Below are positions 46,866-55,733 of a stretch of DNA of 64,000 nucleotides, piece by piece. The translations under genes were made by a program, and so were the position numbers. Each line of letters opens with the position of its first letter. Positions within the stretch are counted from its first letter, which is position 1. The stretch comes from Sphingomonas sp. OV641 (GTDB taxonomy: Bacteria > Pseudomonadota > Alphaproteobacteria > Sphingomonadales > Sphingomonadaceae), in the NCBI RefSeq assembly GCF_900109205.1, contig NZ_FNZB01000001.1, positions 372,001 to 436,000 of the forward strand, given 5' to 3'. The notes under the pieces were generated by a model. The model was not told the origin of the DNA. It saw only the letters and a list, made by a program, of their open reading frames with translations, and searched no databases.

Positions 46866-49226
46866 ATGCGCACGTTCGTACGTTCCTCGCTTCTGTTGTC
46901 CGTCTCCTTGCTAGCGATCGCGCCAGCCCATGCCCAAACGGCTTCGGGGCCGGAGGCAGCGGGCGCGTCGGCCATGTCGCAGGCCCCAGGTACCGACATT
47001 CAGCCGGCGCCAGCCGGCGCAAGCGAGGACAATGGCGAGATCGTCGTAACTGCCCTGCGGCGTGAGTCGACCGTCCAGTCCACGCCGCTGGCGATCACGG
47101 CTTTGGGCGATGCGGCACTGGCAAATCTGGGCGCCACGACGATTGCCGATGTCGTCCGGCAAGTGCCTGGCCTGCAACTGACCGAGAGCGACTCCGGACG
47201 TACGCGCGTTTCGATCCGTGGTATCCAAGGTGCGGGCGAGAGCACGGTCGGCCTGTATTATGGCGACACGCCGCTGACCGGCCCGTCCGGCGTGAGTTCG
47301 GATCCTGCGGGCGCGACGCCGAACCTGAACCTGTTCGACGTTCAGAGGGTGGAGGTGCTGCGTGGGCCGCAAGGGACGCTGTACGGATCGGGTTCGATGG
47401 GCGGCACCATCCGCGTGCTGTTCAACCAGCCCGACGCGACCCGGTACGAAGGCCAGGTCGAAGGGCAACTTGCCAATACCCGCTACGGCAGCTTCAGCTA
47501 TTTCGCCAAAGGCGCCGTCAACGCGCCGTTGATCGAAGACAAGCTGGCGGCGCGCCTGGTGCTCTACAAGGAGCGGCAAGGCGGCTTCGTCGACATGACG
47601 TTGCTGGATCGACAGGACACCAACAAGGCGGATCTGGAGGGCGGCCGGTTTCTGCTCGCCTGGAACCCGGCCGATACGGTGAAGCTGTCCGGGATGGCGC
47701 TTTACCAGACGCAGGATATCGCGGGCACGTCGCAATGGTCCTCCGTGCTGGGTCCGTATCTGTCGGACGTGCGCGTGCATCAGCCCTGGAAGGACAAGCT
47801 GCAGCTTTACACGGGCACGGCGGAAGTGGATTTCGGCTTTGCCACGCTGGTGGCGATCACGTCCAAATATCGCTGGGACGTGGAAAGCACCAACGACAAT
47901 GTGCGATCCTATGCCAATGTGATCGCGAGGGCCACATGGTGCCCGCTCTACACGAGCGTCGCGCTTGGCACGCCCACCACCACCTGTACGGCGGCGCAGC
48001 AGGCCACCTATCGCGCCTATGCCAATTCCAAGCAGCCGATCGGCGCGTTCCAGCCGCGCTATGTCTCCAACTGGACCAATGAGGCGCGGCTGAGCTCCAA
48101 CGGCAAGGGGCCGATCACCTGGACGGTCGGTATCTTCCTGGAAGACCGCACCGATCGGGTCGACACGATCGTTTTCCCCGGCGTGCCGGAGACGGGCGAA
48201 CCGCGCAGCCCGGTCGAGAATCTGGGCGGTCGGTATGTCACCGGATCGGTGAAGCAGACCGCCTTCTTCGGTGAGGCCGGGTTCAGGGTTCTGGATCCGC
48301 TAACGATCACCGTTGGCCTGCGGCATTATGATTATACCAAGACCGTTGGCGGCGAATATCAGGGCTACAACTTCTTCAACGGACAGGAGCCGCGCGCCTA
48401 TCAGGAGACCAGCGCGGACGCGACCGGATGGGTCGGCAAGTTCAATGTCGATTTCCAGCTGTCCGACAACGTCCTCCTGTACGGAACGGCGGCGGAAGGC
48501 TTTCGCCCGGGCGGGGCGAACAACATTCCCAACCTGCCCGATGCTTATCTGGTCTACGGCCCGGACTCGCTGTGGAACTATGAAATCGGCGCGAAGACCA
48601 GTTTCTGGGATCGGCGCGGCACCTTCAACGTTGCCCTGTATCGCACCGACTGGAAGGATGTTCAGACATCGGTGTCCACGCTTCAGACCGGCGGCGGCAA
48701 TTTCAGCTTCATCTACAATCTCGCCGGTGTGACGGTGGAAGGCGTGGAGGTGGAGGGATCGCTGCGCCTACCCGAAAACGTCCGACTCAATGCATCGTAC
48801 AATTACAACAATGCCCGGCTGGATGGCGATCAGGTGGATCAGACCGGCTTCATCGTGGCGCCGGGCCTGGATGGCGACAAGCTGGCCTATATTCCGAAGA
48901 TGACGGCCTCGGCAGGCGCGGAATGGACCCCGCCGATCAATGACGAAGTCGACGCGCTCTTCCGCCTGGACTGGACCTATACCGGCAAGATGAGCACGGA
49001 GCTGCGGCCGACCAACGCATTCTACCGCGAGGTCGGCAACTTCAGCATCTTCAACGCGCGCGCCGGGATCAACACGGAATCGGATCTCAGCGTTTCGGTG
49101 TTCATCAACAATCTGTTCGACAAGCGCGGCCTGAACCGGGTCAGCGCCGCGACCGGCGTGCCGGATTTCTATGTCTCGACGCGGCCGCGGACGGTGGGCA
49201 TCAATGTACGTAAAGGTTTTCGGTGA
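46866..49226 (+). CDS. TonB-dependent outer-membrane receptor
   Basis: 786-residue outer-membrane transporter driven by TonB. Signal peptide: MRTFVRSSLLLSVSLLAIAP ending AHAQ. The plug domain (about residues 57-165) contains EIVVTALRRESTVQSTPLAI, VPGLQLTESDSGRTRVSIRG and VEVLRGPQGTLYGSGSMGG, and the barrel follows with typical TonB-receptor boxes (FRPGGANN; ADWELSL-like sequence is absent) ending RTVGINVRKGFR with terminal aromatic Phe. It is co-directional with and upstream of two exported peptidase genes (13- and 14-base gaps), which points to a peptide or peptide-derived ligand rather than iron. Confidence 0.95.
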   Translation: MRTFVRSSLLLSVSLLAIAPAHAQTASGPEAAGASAMSQAPGTDIQPAPAGASEDNGEIVVTALRRESTVQSTPLAITALGDAALANLGATTIADVVRQVPGLQLTESDSGRTRVSIRGIQGAGESTVGLYYGDTPLTGPSGVSSDPAGATPNLNLFDVQRVEVLRGPQGTLYGSGSMGGTIRVLFNQPDATRYEGQVEGQLANTRYGSFSYFAKGAVNAPLIEDKLAARLVLYKERQGGFVDMTLLDRQDTNKADLEGGRFLLAWNPADTVKLSGMALYQTQDIAGTSQWSSVLGPYLSDVRVHQPWKDKLQLYTGTAEVDFGFATLVAITSKYRWDVESTNDNVRSYANVIARATWCPLYTSVALGTPTTTCTAAQQATYRAYANSKQPIGAFQPRYVSNWTNEARLSSNGKGPITWTVGIFLEDRTDRVDTIVFPGVPETGEPRSPVENLGGRYVTGSVKQTAFFGEAGFRVLDPLTITVGLRHYDYTKTVGGEYQGYNFFNGQEPRAYQETSADATGWVGKFNVDFQLSDNVLLYGTAAEGFRPGGANNIPNLPDAYLVYGPDSLWNYEIGAKTSFWDRRGTFNVALYRTDWKDVQTSVSTLQTGGGNFSFIYNLAGVTVEGVEVEGSLRLPENVRLNASYNYNNARLDGDQVDQTGFIVAPGLDGDKLAYIPKMTASAGAEWTPPINDEVDALFRLDWTYTGKMSTELRPTNAFYREVGNFSIFNARAGINTESDLSVSVFINNLFDKRGLNRVSAATGVPDFYVSTRPRTVGINVRKGFR

Positions 49227-49239
49227 GGGGCTCGCAGAC

Positions 49240-50517
49240 ATGAATAGATTGATGACGCTGGCGCTGCTGGCGGCCACGGCGAGTGTGCCGGCACAGGCGT
49301 TGGCACAGAACCGGGACGCTGAGGCGAAAAAGCTGCTCGCCAGCCCCAAGTTCGCCGCCGCCAAGGCAAAGCTCGCGGCTGATCACGAACGGATCATCGC
49401 CGACGTGATCAAGCTGACCGAGATCGAGGCGCCGCCCTTCAAGGAAGCGACGCGTGCCGCCGCCTATCTGGAGATGCTGCGCGCCGAGGGGCTGACGGAT
49501 TTGACGACGGATGCCGAGGGCAATGTGTACGGCATGCGCAAGGGCACGGGCGGCGGGCCTCTGATCGTCATCACCGCGCATCTCGATACCGTTTTCCCGG
49601 CAGGCACGAACGTAAAGGTGCGGCGCGAGGGCAACATGCTTTACGCGCCGGGTGTAGGGGATGACACGTGCAGTCTGCCGGTGCTGCTCGCCTTTATCCG
49701 CGCGATGAAGGCGGCGAACTATTCCACGAAGGCCGACATCATCTTCATGGGCAATGTCGGGGAAGAAGGGCCGGGTGACCTGCGGGGCACACGTTATCTC
49801 TTCACCAAAAGCCCGCTGAAGGACCGCATCAACTATTTCATTTCGCTGGAACCCGGCCGAGCCGGTCGGATCACCAACGCCGGCGTCGGCTCCAAACGGT
49901 ACAAGGTGACCTTCACGGGCCCCGGCGGCCATTCGATGGGCGATTTCGGCATCGTGAACCCGGCTTATGCCATGGCCAATGCAATGGTTGAGTTCGGCAA
50001 GATGAAGGTGCCGACCGAGCCGCGCACCGTCTATAACGTGGGGCTTCTGGAAGGGGGGACGTCGGTCAATTCCATTCCCTTCTCCACGGCCATGACCGTG
50101 GACATGCGATCCGCGGGCAAGGCAGCGCTGGACGCGGAGGAGCAGGCATTCCTCGCAATCCTGCCGCGCGCGGTGGATGCGGAAAATGCCGCCCGCTCCA
50201 CCGCAAAGGGCAAGATCGGCTTCGAGGCCAAGAAGGTGGGCGATCGCCCGGTCGGCTCGACGGCAAAGGACGTCGACATCGTCGAAATCGCGACGGCGAC
50301 GACCAAGGCAGCCGGGTTCACGCCGGCTTATGGCGTGGGATCGACCGACTCCAACATTCCGATGAGCATGGGCATTCCGGCGGTGACGCTTGGATCGGGC
50401 TTCCAGACGCAGCGTGCGCATTCGCTGGAGGAAGCCATGGTGATCGACAAGGACAAGGATGTCGACAGCATGGCGGTGAGCCTTGCCACGTTGCTGATGC
50501 TTGCGGGCGCGAAATAG
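49240..50517 (+). CDS. Exported M20/M25/M40 family metallopeptidase
   Basis: 425-residue zinc peptidase with signal peptide MNRLMTLALLAATASVPAQA. Metal ligands are visible in ITAHLDTVFPAG (His, Asp), APGVGDDTC (bridging Asp), NVGEEGPGDLRG (Glu-Glu) and QRAHSLEEA (C-terminal His). The lid segment GPGGHSMGDFGIVNPAYAMA is typical. It resembles aminoacylase/peptidase T-like members with tri- or dipeptidase activity. ATG 49240 is used because it opens the signal peptide; the frame is open further upstream but overlaps the receptor gene. Probably one transcript with the receptor and the M14 gene. Confidence 0.92.
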   Translation: MNRLMTLALLAATASVPAQALAQNRDAEAKKLLASPKFAAAKAKLAADHERIIADVIKLTEIEAPPFKEATRAAAYLEMLRAEGLTDLTTDAEGNVYGMRKGTGGGPLIVITAHLDTVFPAGTNVKVRREGNMLYAPGVGDDTCSLPVLLAFIRAMKAANYSTKADIIFMGNVGEEGPGDLRGTRYLFTKSPLKDRINYFISLEPGRAGRITNAGVGSKRYKVTFTGPGGHSMGDFGIVNPAYAMANAMVEFGKMKVPTEPRTVYNVGLLEGGTSVNSIPFSTAMTVDMRSAGKAALDAEEQAFLAILPRAVDAENAARSTAKGKIGFEAKKVGDRPVGSTAKDVDIVEIATATTKAAGFTPAYGVGSTDSNIPMSMGIPAVTLGSGFQTQRAHSLEEAMVIDKDKDVDSMAVSLATLLMLAGAK

Positions 50518-50531
50518 GGGGAGGAATCAAC

Positions 50532-53327
50532 ATGCGTGCATGGATGCTTGCGGCGACGGGAATGTCGCTCATCATGGCCACCGGAACGTCGATCGCGCAG
50601 TCTCGCCCGATCACCGATCCGGCCGCCGTGTTCAAGGTGAAGCCCGGATCGGATTACTTCCTGGCCAATTACAAGCAAATCACGGACTGGCTCCAGCGCG
50701 TGTCGCAGGAAAGCGACCGCATCAAGCTGGTGAGCATCGGCAAGACCGCCGAGGGCCGAGAACAATATATGGCGATAGTCTCCTCACCGGAGAACATCCG
50801 GAACCTGGAGCGATATCGCGGCATCTCGCAGCAACTGGCCCTGGCCAAGGGGTTGACCGATGATCAGGCCAAGGCCATGTCAGAGCAGGGCAAGGCCGTC
50901 GTATGGATCGACGCCGGCCTGCATGCGACCGAAGTGGTCAATGCGCAGAGCCATGTTCAGCTAATCCATGAAATGCTGACCCGCAATGATGCGGAAACAA
51001 CGCGCATCTTGAACGACACGGTTGGTCTGTACGTATTCGCCAACCCCGATGGACTTGATCTTGTCGCCGACTGGTACATGCGTCCGACGGACAAGGCCAA
51101 GCGGGACAGCGGCAGCATTCCGGTGCTCTACCAAAAGTATATCGGGCACGATAACAATCGCGACAGCTACGCGTCGCACCAGTCCGAAACAACCAACATG
51201 AACCGCGCCGCTTATCGCGAATGGTTCCCGCAGATCCTCTACAACCAGCATCAGACCGGGCCGGTCGGCACGGTGGTGTTCATCCCACCGTTTCGCGATC
51301 CATATAATTTCAACAACGAACCATTGGTGATCAACCAGACCGATGCGGTCGGCACGGCGATGCACGCACGGCTGATCGCGCAGAACAAGGGCGGATCGGT
51401 GTCGCGTTCCGGCGCGCCCTATTCGACCTGGTTCAACGGCGGCGTGCGGACCGTCGGTTATTTTCACAACCAGATCGGCATCCTGACCGAAATCATCGGC
51501 AATCCGACCCCGATGGAGATCCCGCTGGTGCCCGGCAAGCAGCTGGGCACCCAGGACGCGGCGATGACGATCGCGCCGCAGAAATGGCGTTTCCAGCAAT
51601 CGATCGACTATGTGAAGGAAATGTCGCGCGCGATCCTCGACTATGCGTCGCGCAATCGCGAGGTCGTGCTCTACAACCGCTATGTCATGGGTCGAAACCA
51701 GATCCAGAAGGGCAGCGAGGACAGCTGGGTCGTGACGCCCAAGCGCATCGAAGCGGTTAAGGCGGCTGCGGAAAGCATGAAAAAGGACGGCGAGGGCAGT
51801 CCATTGGACGATCTGGCCGGCTATAACAGCCGCGATATCGTGCCCACCTCGCTCTACAAGACAGTGCTGCAGGATCCGCAATACCGGGCACCGCGCGCCT
51901 TTGTCATCCCGGCCGACAAGCAGGCGGATCTTCCCACCACGGTGGCGTTCCTCAACTCGCTGATCAAGACCGGCATCGAGGTGGAACAGGCGCCACAGGC
52001 GTTCAGCTACGGTGGCAAGCGCTATGCCGCGGGTTCGTACATCGTGCGGGCGGATCAGGCGTTCCGACCGCACGTGCTGGACATGTTCGAACCGCAGGAT
52101 CACCCGCAGGACTTCGCCTATCCCGGCGGTCCGCCGATCCGGCCCTATGACATCACCGGCTATACGCTGGCCTATCAGATGAACGTCACGTTCGATCGAT
52201 TGCTGGACGGCGCACCGCAGCACTTCCCGCCGGTACCGGACGTGATCAAGACCCCGCCCGCGGGCAAGATCATCGGCAAAGGCGCGGCCGGTTATGTCGT
52301 CAGCCACGCCACGAACAACAGCTTCATCCTGACCAATCGCCTGCTGAAGGCCGGCGCGCCCGTATACTGGCTGAAGCAGGGAACGACCGTCGGCCGCGAA
52401 AGCCTTTCGCCCGGAGCATTGTGGATCCCGGCCGGCGGCGCGGCGAAGGGGATCGTCGACACTGCGGTGCAGACGCTGGGCATCGATGCCCATGCGGTAG
52501 CCGCCAAGCCGGCCGGCGACACGGTGAAGCTGAAACCCGTTCGGATCGGGCTGGTGGATCATTACGGGGGCTCCATGGCATCCGGGTGGAATCGCTGGAT
52601 CTTTGAGAAGTACGAATTCCCTTACACCCGCGTCTATCCGCAGGAGCTGGACGCTGGTGGCCTGAACGCCAAATATGACGTGCTCGTCTTCCAATCTGAT
52701 GTGCTGGGGCGCGAAGGACGCCCGCCGCAGAAGCAGCCGGCCGCGGCCGACCTGCCGGCGCAATGGCGTTCCGCGCTGGGCCATGTGACGACCGAGAAGA
52801 CGGTTCCGCAGCTTGCCAGCTTCGCCAGGGCGGGGGGCACCGTGATCGCCGTCGGCAATGCCACGCGGCTGGGGCCGGAGCTTGGCCTGCCGGTCTATAA
52901 TGCGCTGTCCACGGTGGACGCAGCGGGGAAGCGGACGCCGCTGCCGGGCACCAAATTCTACGTGCCGGGATCGGTGCTTCAGGTGAAGGTCGATCCAAGC
53001 GACCCGCTGGCCTATGGCCTGCCCGACACGATGGACGTTTTCTACAACAACAACCCGACCTTTGCCTTTACGCCCGGCCAGTCCGGTGTGCGCCGCGTCT
53101 CGTGGTTCGCCAGCGATGATCCGCTGCGGTCAGGCTGGGGCTGGGGCCAGAAGGCGCTGAACAACACCACGACCGTGGTCGATGGCACGTTAGGGAAGGG
53201 CCACGTTTACCTGCTCGCCCCCGAAGTGACGCAGCGCGGACAGCCATTCCCGTCGTTCAAGTTCCTGTTCAACGCTGCCCTGTTCGGGCCGACACAGGTT
53301 GGCGTGACGACGGCCGCCGACGATTGA
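50532..53327 (+). CDS. Exported M14 family zinc carboxypeptidase
   Basis: 931-residue periplasmic or surface metallocarboxypeptidase with signal peptide ending MATGTSIAQS. The catalytic domain is residues 35-360: HxxE zinc motif in DAGLHATEVVNAQ (His131, Glu134), NPDG, HDNNRDSY, third ligand in YNQHQTGP (His240) and catalytic Glu320 in GILTEIIG. The remaining roughly 550 residues include a strand-rich region and a glutamine-amidotransferase-like Rossmann segment (GLVDHYGGSMASGWNRWIFE; FARAGGTVIAVGNATRLG), an arrangement common in large Sphingomonas M14 proteins. It is the last gene of the receptor-M20-M14 group. Confidence 0.92.
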   Translation: MRAWMLAATGMSLIMATGTSIAQSRPITDPAAVFKVKPGSDYFLANYKQITDWLQRVSQESDRIKLVSIGKTAEGREQYMAIVSSPENIRNLERYRGISQQLALAKGLTDDQAKAMSEQGKAVVWIDAGLHATEVVNAQSHVQLIHEMLTRNDAETTRILNDTVGLYVFANPDGLDLVADWYMRPTDKAKRDSGSIPVLYQKYIGHDNNRDSYASHQSETTNMNRAAYREWFPQILYNQHQTGPVGTVVFIPPFRDPYNFNNEPLVINQTDAVGTAMHARLIAQNKGGSVSRSGAPYSTWFNGGVRTVGYFHNQIGILTEIIGNPTPMEIPLVPGKQLGTQDAAMTIAPQKWRFQQSIDYVKEMSRAILDYASRNREVVLYNRYVMGRNQIQKGSEDSWVVTPKRIEAVKAAAESMKKDGEGSPLDDLAGYNSRDIVPTSLYKTVLQDPQYRAPRAFVIPADKQADLPTTVAFLNSLIKTGIEVEQAPQAFSYGGKRYAAGSYIVRADQAFRPHVLDMFEPQDHPQDFAYPGGPPIRPYDITGYTLAYQMNVTFDRLLDGAPQHFPPVPDVIKTPPAGKIIGKGAAGYVVSHATNNSFILTNRLLKAGAPVYWLKQGTTVGRESLSPGALWIPAGGAAKGIVDTAVQTLGIDAHAVAAKPAGDTVKLKPVRIGLVDHYGGSMASGWNRWIFEKYEFPYTRVYPQELDAGGLNAKYDVLVFQSDVLGREGRPPQKQPAAADLPAQWRSALGHVTTEKTVPQLASFARAGGTVIAVGNATRLGPELGLPVYNALSTVDAAGKRTPLPGTKFYVPGSVLQVKVDPSDPLAYGLPDTMDVFYNNNPTFAFTPGQSGVRRVSWFASDDPLRSGWGWGQKALNNTTTVVDGTLGKGHVYLLAPEVTQRGQPFPSFKFLFNAALFGPTQVGVTTAADD

Positions 53328-53377
53328 AACGGTCCTCGCGGGATACCGGTCTATCTGCCGGCGTCCCGCTTGGTCGA

Positions 53378-54172
53378 TCAAGCGTGGCCGGAGCTCGGAT
53401 AGGCGATGCTCCGCGCCAGGCCGCGCCGGTCGAACGGTTTCCAATCATCCTCCGGCTGCGCCAGTCGATCGGCAATCGCGTACAGCACCGCAGCATTGAC
53501 CGGCAGGCCGAAGTGGCTGCCCGATACCTCGATGTTGTCACTGGTGGCGCAATAAGGCTCCACGCAATTGGCCCAAGGCACGATCCCTTCGTCGCGGCTC
53601 CAAATCGCGGTGGCGGGCACCGGCAACGGCATGGCGCCTTCGCTCAGATAGGATAGCGACTGATCGTCATCGATACGGTGGCCGGATAGCATTTCGTACA
53701 GCCGCCAGACACGGGTCGCGCGCGGCGTACCGGCAAAGGGAGCGCCAAGGGTGATCACCTGGCGTACCTTGTCGGGCATCCGCCGGCTGATGACCCGGGC
53801 CATGATGCCGCCAAGGCTCCAGCCGACCAGGCTGACGCGACTGTGATCACGGCCATGGATGGCCTCGATCCGCTCGATCAGCTTCTCGCCCCCGTCACCG
53901 ATCGTCCGCGGCCCGCGATTGCGCCCGAGATCCCAAGTGTGCGCGTCATAGCCCATCTGACGCAGATAGAAGCGCAGAATACGGGTCGATCGATCCGATG
54001 CGTTGAAGCCGGGGATCACCAGAACCGGATGGCCGTCGCCGCGAGGCAGGCTGGCCAGCGCAGGCGCGGCGATCGGCAGCATCCCAGCTTCCATCAGGGC
54101 GCGCGGCAATTCCATAAGAGCCAGGAACGGGGAAGGTGGCTTGATCGAATAGTCCAATGCGGCCGTCGCCAT
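53378..54172 (-). CDS. Alpha/beta hydrolase
   Basis: 264-residue alpha/beta-fold hydrolase of the lipase/PGAP1-like kind. Motifs are HPVLVIPGFNASDRSTRILR (oxyanion region), the nucleophile elbow LVGWSLGGIMARV, the acid in AIWSRDEGIVPW and the likely catalytic His in SGSHFGLPVNAAV. No signal peptide is evident. ATG 54172 has AAGGAGAT upstream. It is convergent with the M14 gene and shares its strand with the RND operon further upstream, but an intergenic gap of 109 bases and the sequence around 54210-54280 suggest separate control. Confidence 0.85.
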   Translation of the reverse strand: MATAALDYSIKPPSPFLALMELPRALMEAGMLPIAAPALASLPRGDGHPVLVIPGFNASDRSTRILRFYLRQMGYDAHTWDLGRNRGPRTIGDGGEKLIERIEAIHGRDHSRVSLVGWSLGGIMARVISRRMPDKVRQVITLGAPFAGTPRATRVWRLYEMLSGHRIDDDQSLSYLSEGAMPLPVPATAIWSRDEGIVPWANCVEPYCATSDNIEVSGSHFGLPVNAAVLYAIADRLAQPEDDWKPFDRRGLARSIAYPSSGHA

Positions 54173-54281
54173 TGTAGATGGATCTCCTTGAAGTCCGCCG
54201 CACAACGTGTCGGAGGGCGCAAGGTTCTGGCGGCGGTAACCTTAACTGTTACTGTACCATGACATTATGATGGAGAAAAGG

Positions 54282-55733
54282 TTACTGCCGGCCAACCGGC
54301 TGTGGGGCGGGAACGGCACCGGTCGCCTCCACATCAAGCTGGGAATCCCCACCAAGCGTGCGGTACAGCGTCACCAGATTGGTTGCGCGCACCAGCCGGG
54401 TCTGCAGGACCGATTGCTGGGCGGCGTAGAGCGACCGCTGGGCATCGAGCGTGGTGAGGAAGGTATCGATGCCGCCGCGATAGCGAGCCTCCGACAGGCG
54501 ATAGGTATCTGCCGCCGCGGTGGCGAAGCGTTCGTTTGCCGCCAGCTCCTCGCTGATCGTGCCGCGCCGCGCCAAGGCGTCTGCCACTTCGCGAAACGCG
54601 GTCTGGATCGTCCCTTCGTAGGTGGCGAGCGCCGCGCGCTGGAGCGCACTCGCCTGCTCCACCCCCGCGCGACCGGCGCCGGCACGGAAGATCGGATAGG
54701 CGATATTGCCGGTCGCCGTCTTGGTCAGCGAATCCGCCTCCAGCAGTGAGGAGAGCGCCGTGCTCGCGAAGCTGAACAGGCCGGTGAGCGAGATCGTCGG
54801 GAACAATGCCGCGCGGGCGGCGCCGATTTCCGCATTGCTCGCGCGCAGTTCGTATTCGGCCTGGACCACGTCCGGCCGGCGCAGGAGGATGCGGCTGTCG
54901 AGCCCCGCTGGCAGTTCCGCGACCGTCTTTGCCGCTTCTTCGATCGGCGGGGGAAGCAATGCCCGGTCGATCGGCGCACCGACCAGCAATTGCAGCGCGT
55001 TCACGTCCTGCGCCAGCGCAGTTCGCTGGCTGGCAATGTTTGCCTCCGCCGTGGCGAGGATCTGTTCGGCCTGACGCAAATCGGTGCGCGGCGCGACACC
55101 GCCCGACACACGCGCCTGGGTAAGCGATACGGAACGGCGAGCCGCTGCGGCGGTGTCCTCCGCGAGCTTCAACAAACTCTGATCGGCGGCATAGGTGAGC
55201 CACGCGCCAGCGACGTCGCCGGTGAGCGTCAGGCGCACAGCGCGGGCGGCGGCTTCCTGCCCGTAATAACGCGCGAGCGCGGCGTCGGTGAGCGAGCGGT
55301 TGCGCCCGAACAGGTCGAGCTCAAACGCGCTGACGCCGATGGTCGCCTGATACGTCGTCCCGCCAACAGCGAAATTGCCGCCTGCGGCGCTGGCGCCGAT
55401 CTCCCGGCGCGTGGTCGTACCGCCGGCGTCGATCTGCGGGAACAGCTCGGCACGCTGGATCCGATATTGGGCGCGGGCGGCGGCGATATTCTCGACGGTG
55501 GCGCGCAGGTTGCGATTGTTGGCGAGCGCCTGATCGATCAGCTGCTGCAAGCGCGCGTCGCGGAAGATGTCGCGGTAGGTAACGCTGGGCAGCGCCGCCT
55601 CGCTCTGCCTGAGGTATGCGTCGCCGACCGGCCAGGATTGCGGCACCGGCAGTTCCGGGCGGACGTATTTGGGCGCCATGCTGCACGCCGTCAGCGCGGA
55701 CGCCAGGAGGAGAGGAGCAAGTACCCGCATCAC
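54282..55733 (-). CDS. RND efflux outer-membrane lipoprotein, NodT/OprM family
   Basis: Outer-membrane exit duct of a tripartite efflux pump, 483 residues. Lipoprotein signal: MMRVLAPLLLASALTACSMA (lipobox LTAC, Cys17). The NodT-family pattern follows: YVRPELPVPQSWP, LIDQALANNRNLRATVENI, QRAELFPQIDAGG, FELDLFGRNRS, ELPAGLDSRILLRRPDVVQAE split across the middle, and a second repeat with ISLTGLFSFAS. Its ATG overlaps the pump gene stop (ATGA). It is the last gene of the adaptor-pump-channel operon. Confidence 0.95.
   Translation of the reverse strand: MMRVLAPLLLASALTACSMAPKYVRPELPVPQSWPVGDAYLRQSEAALPSVTYRDIFRDARLQQLIDQALANNRNLRATVENIAAARAQYRIQRAELFPQIDAGGTTTRREIGASAAGGNFAVGGTTYQATIGVSAFELDLFGRNRSLTDAALARYYGQEAAARAVRLTLTGDVAGAWLTYAADQSLLKLAEDTAAAARRSVSLTQARVSGGVAPRTDLRQAEQILATAEANIASQRTALAQDVNALQLLVGAPIDRALLPPPIEEAAKTVAELPAGLDSRILLRRPDVVQAEYELRASNAEIGAARAALFPTISLTGLFSFASTALSSLLEADSLTKTATGNIAYPIFRAGAGRAGVEQASALQRAALATYEGTIQTAFREVADALARRGTISEELAANERFATAAADTYRLSEARYRGGIDTFLTTLDAQRSLYAAQQSVLQTRLVRATNLVTLYRTLGGDSQLDVEATGAVPAPQPVGRQ

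Noticed and set aside
54206..54281. GTAACCTT ... AAGGTTAC inverted sequence between the alpha/beta hydrolase and the efflux operon
   Set aside because: Arms are about 45 bases apart with no T-run; it could be an operator but the evidence is too thin to list as a feature.
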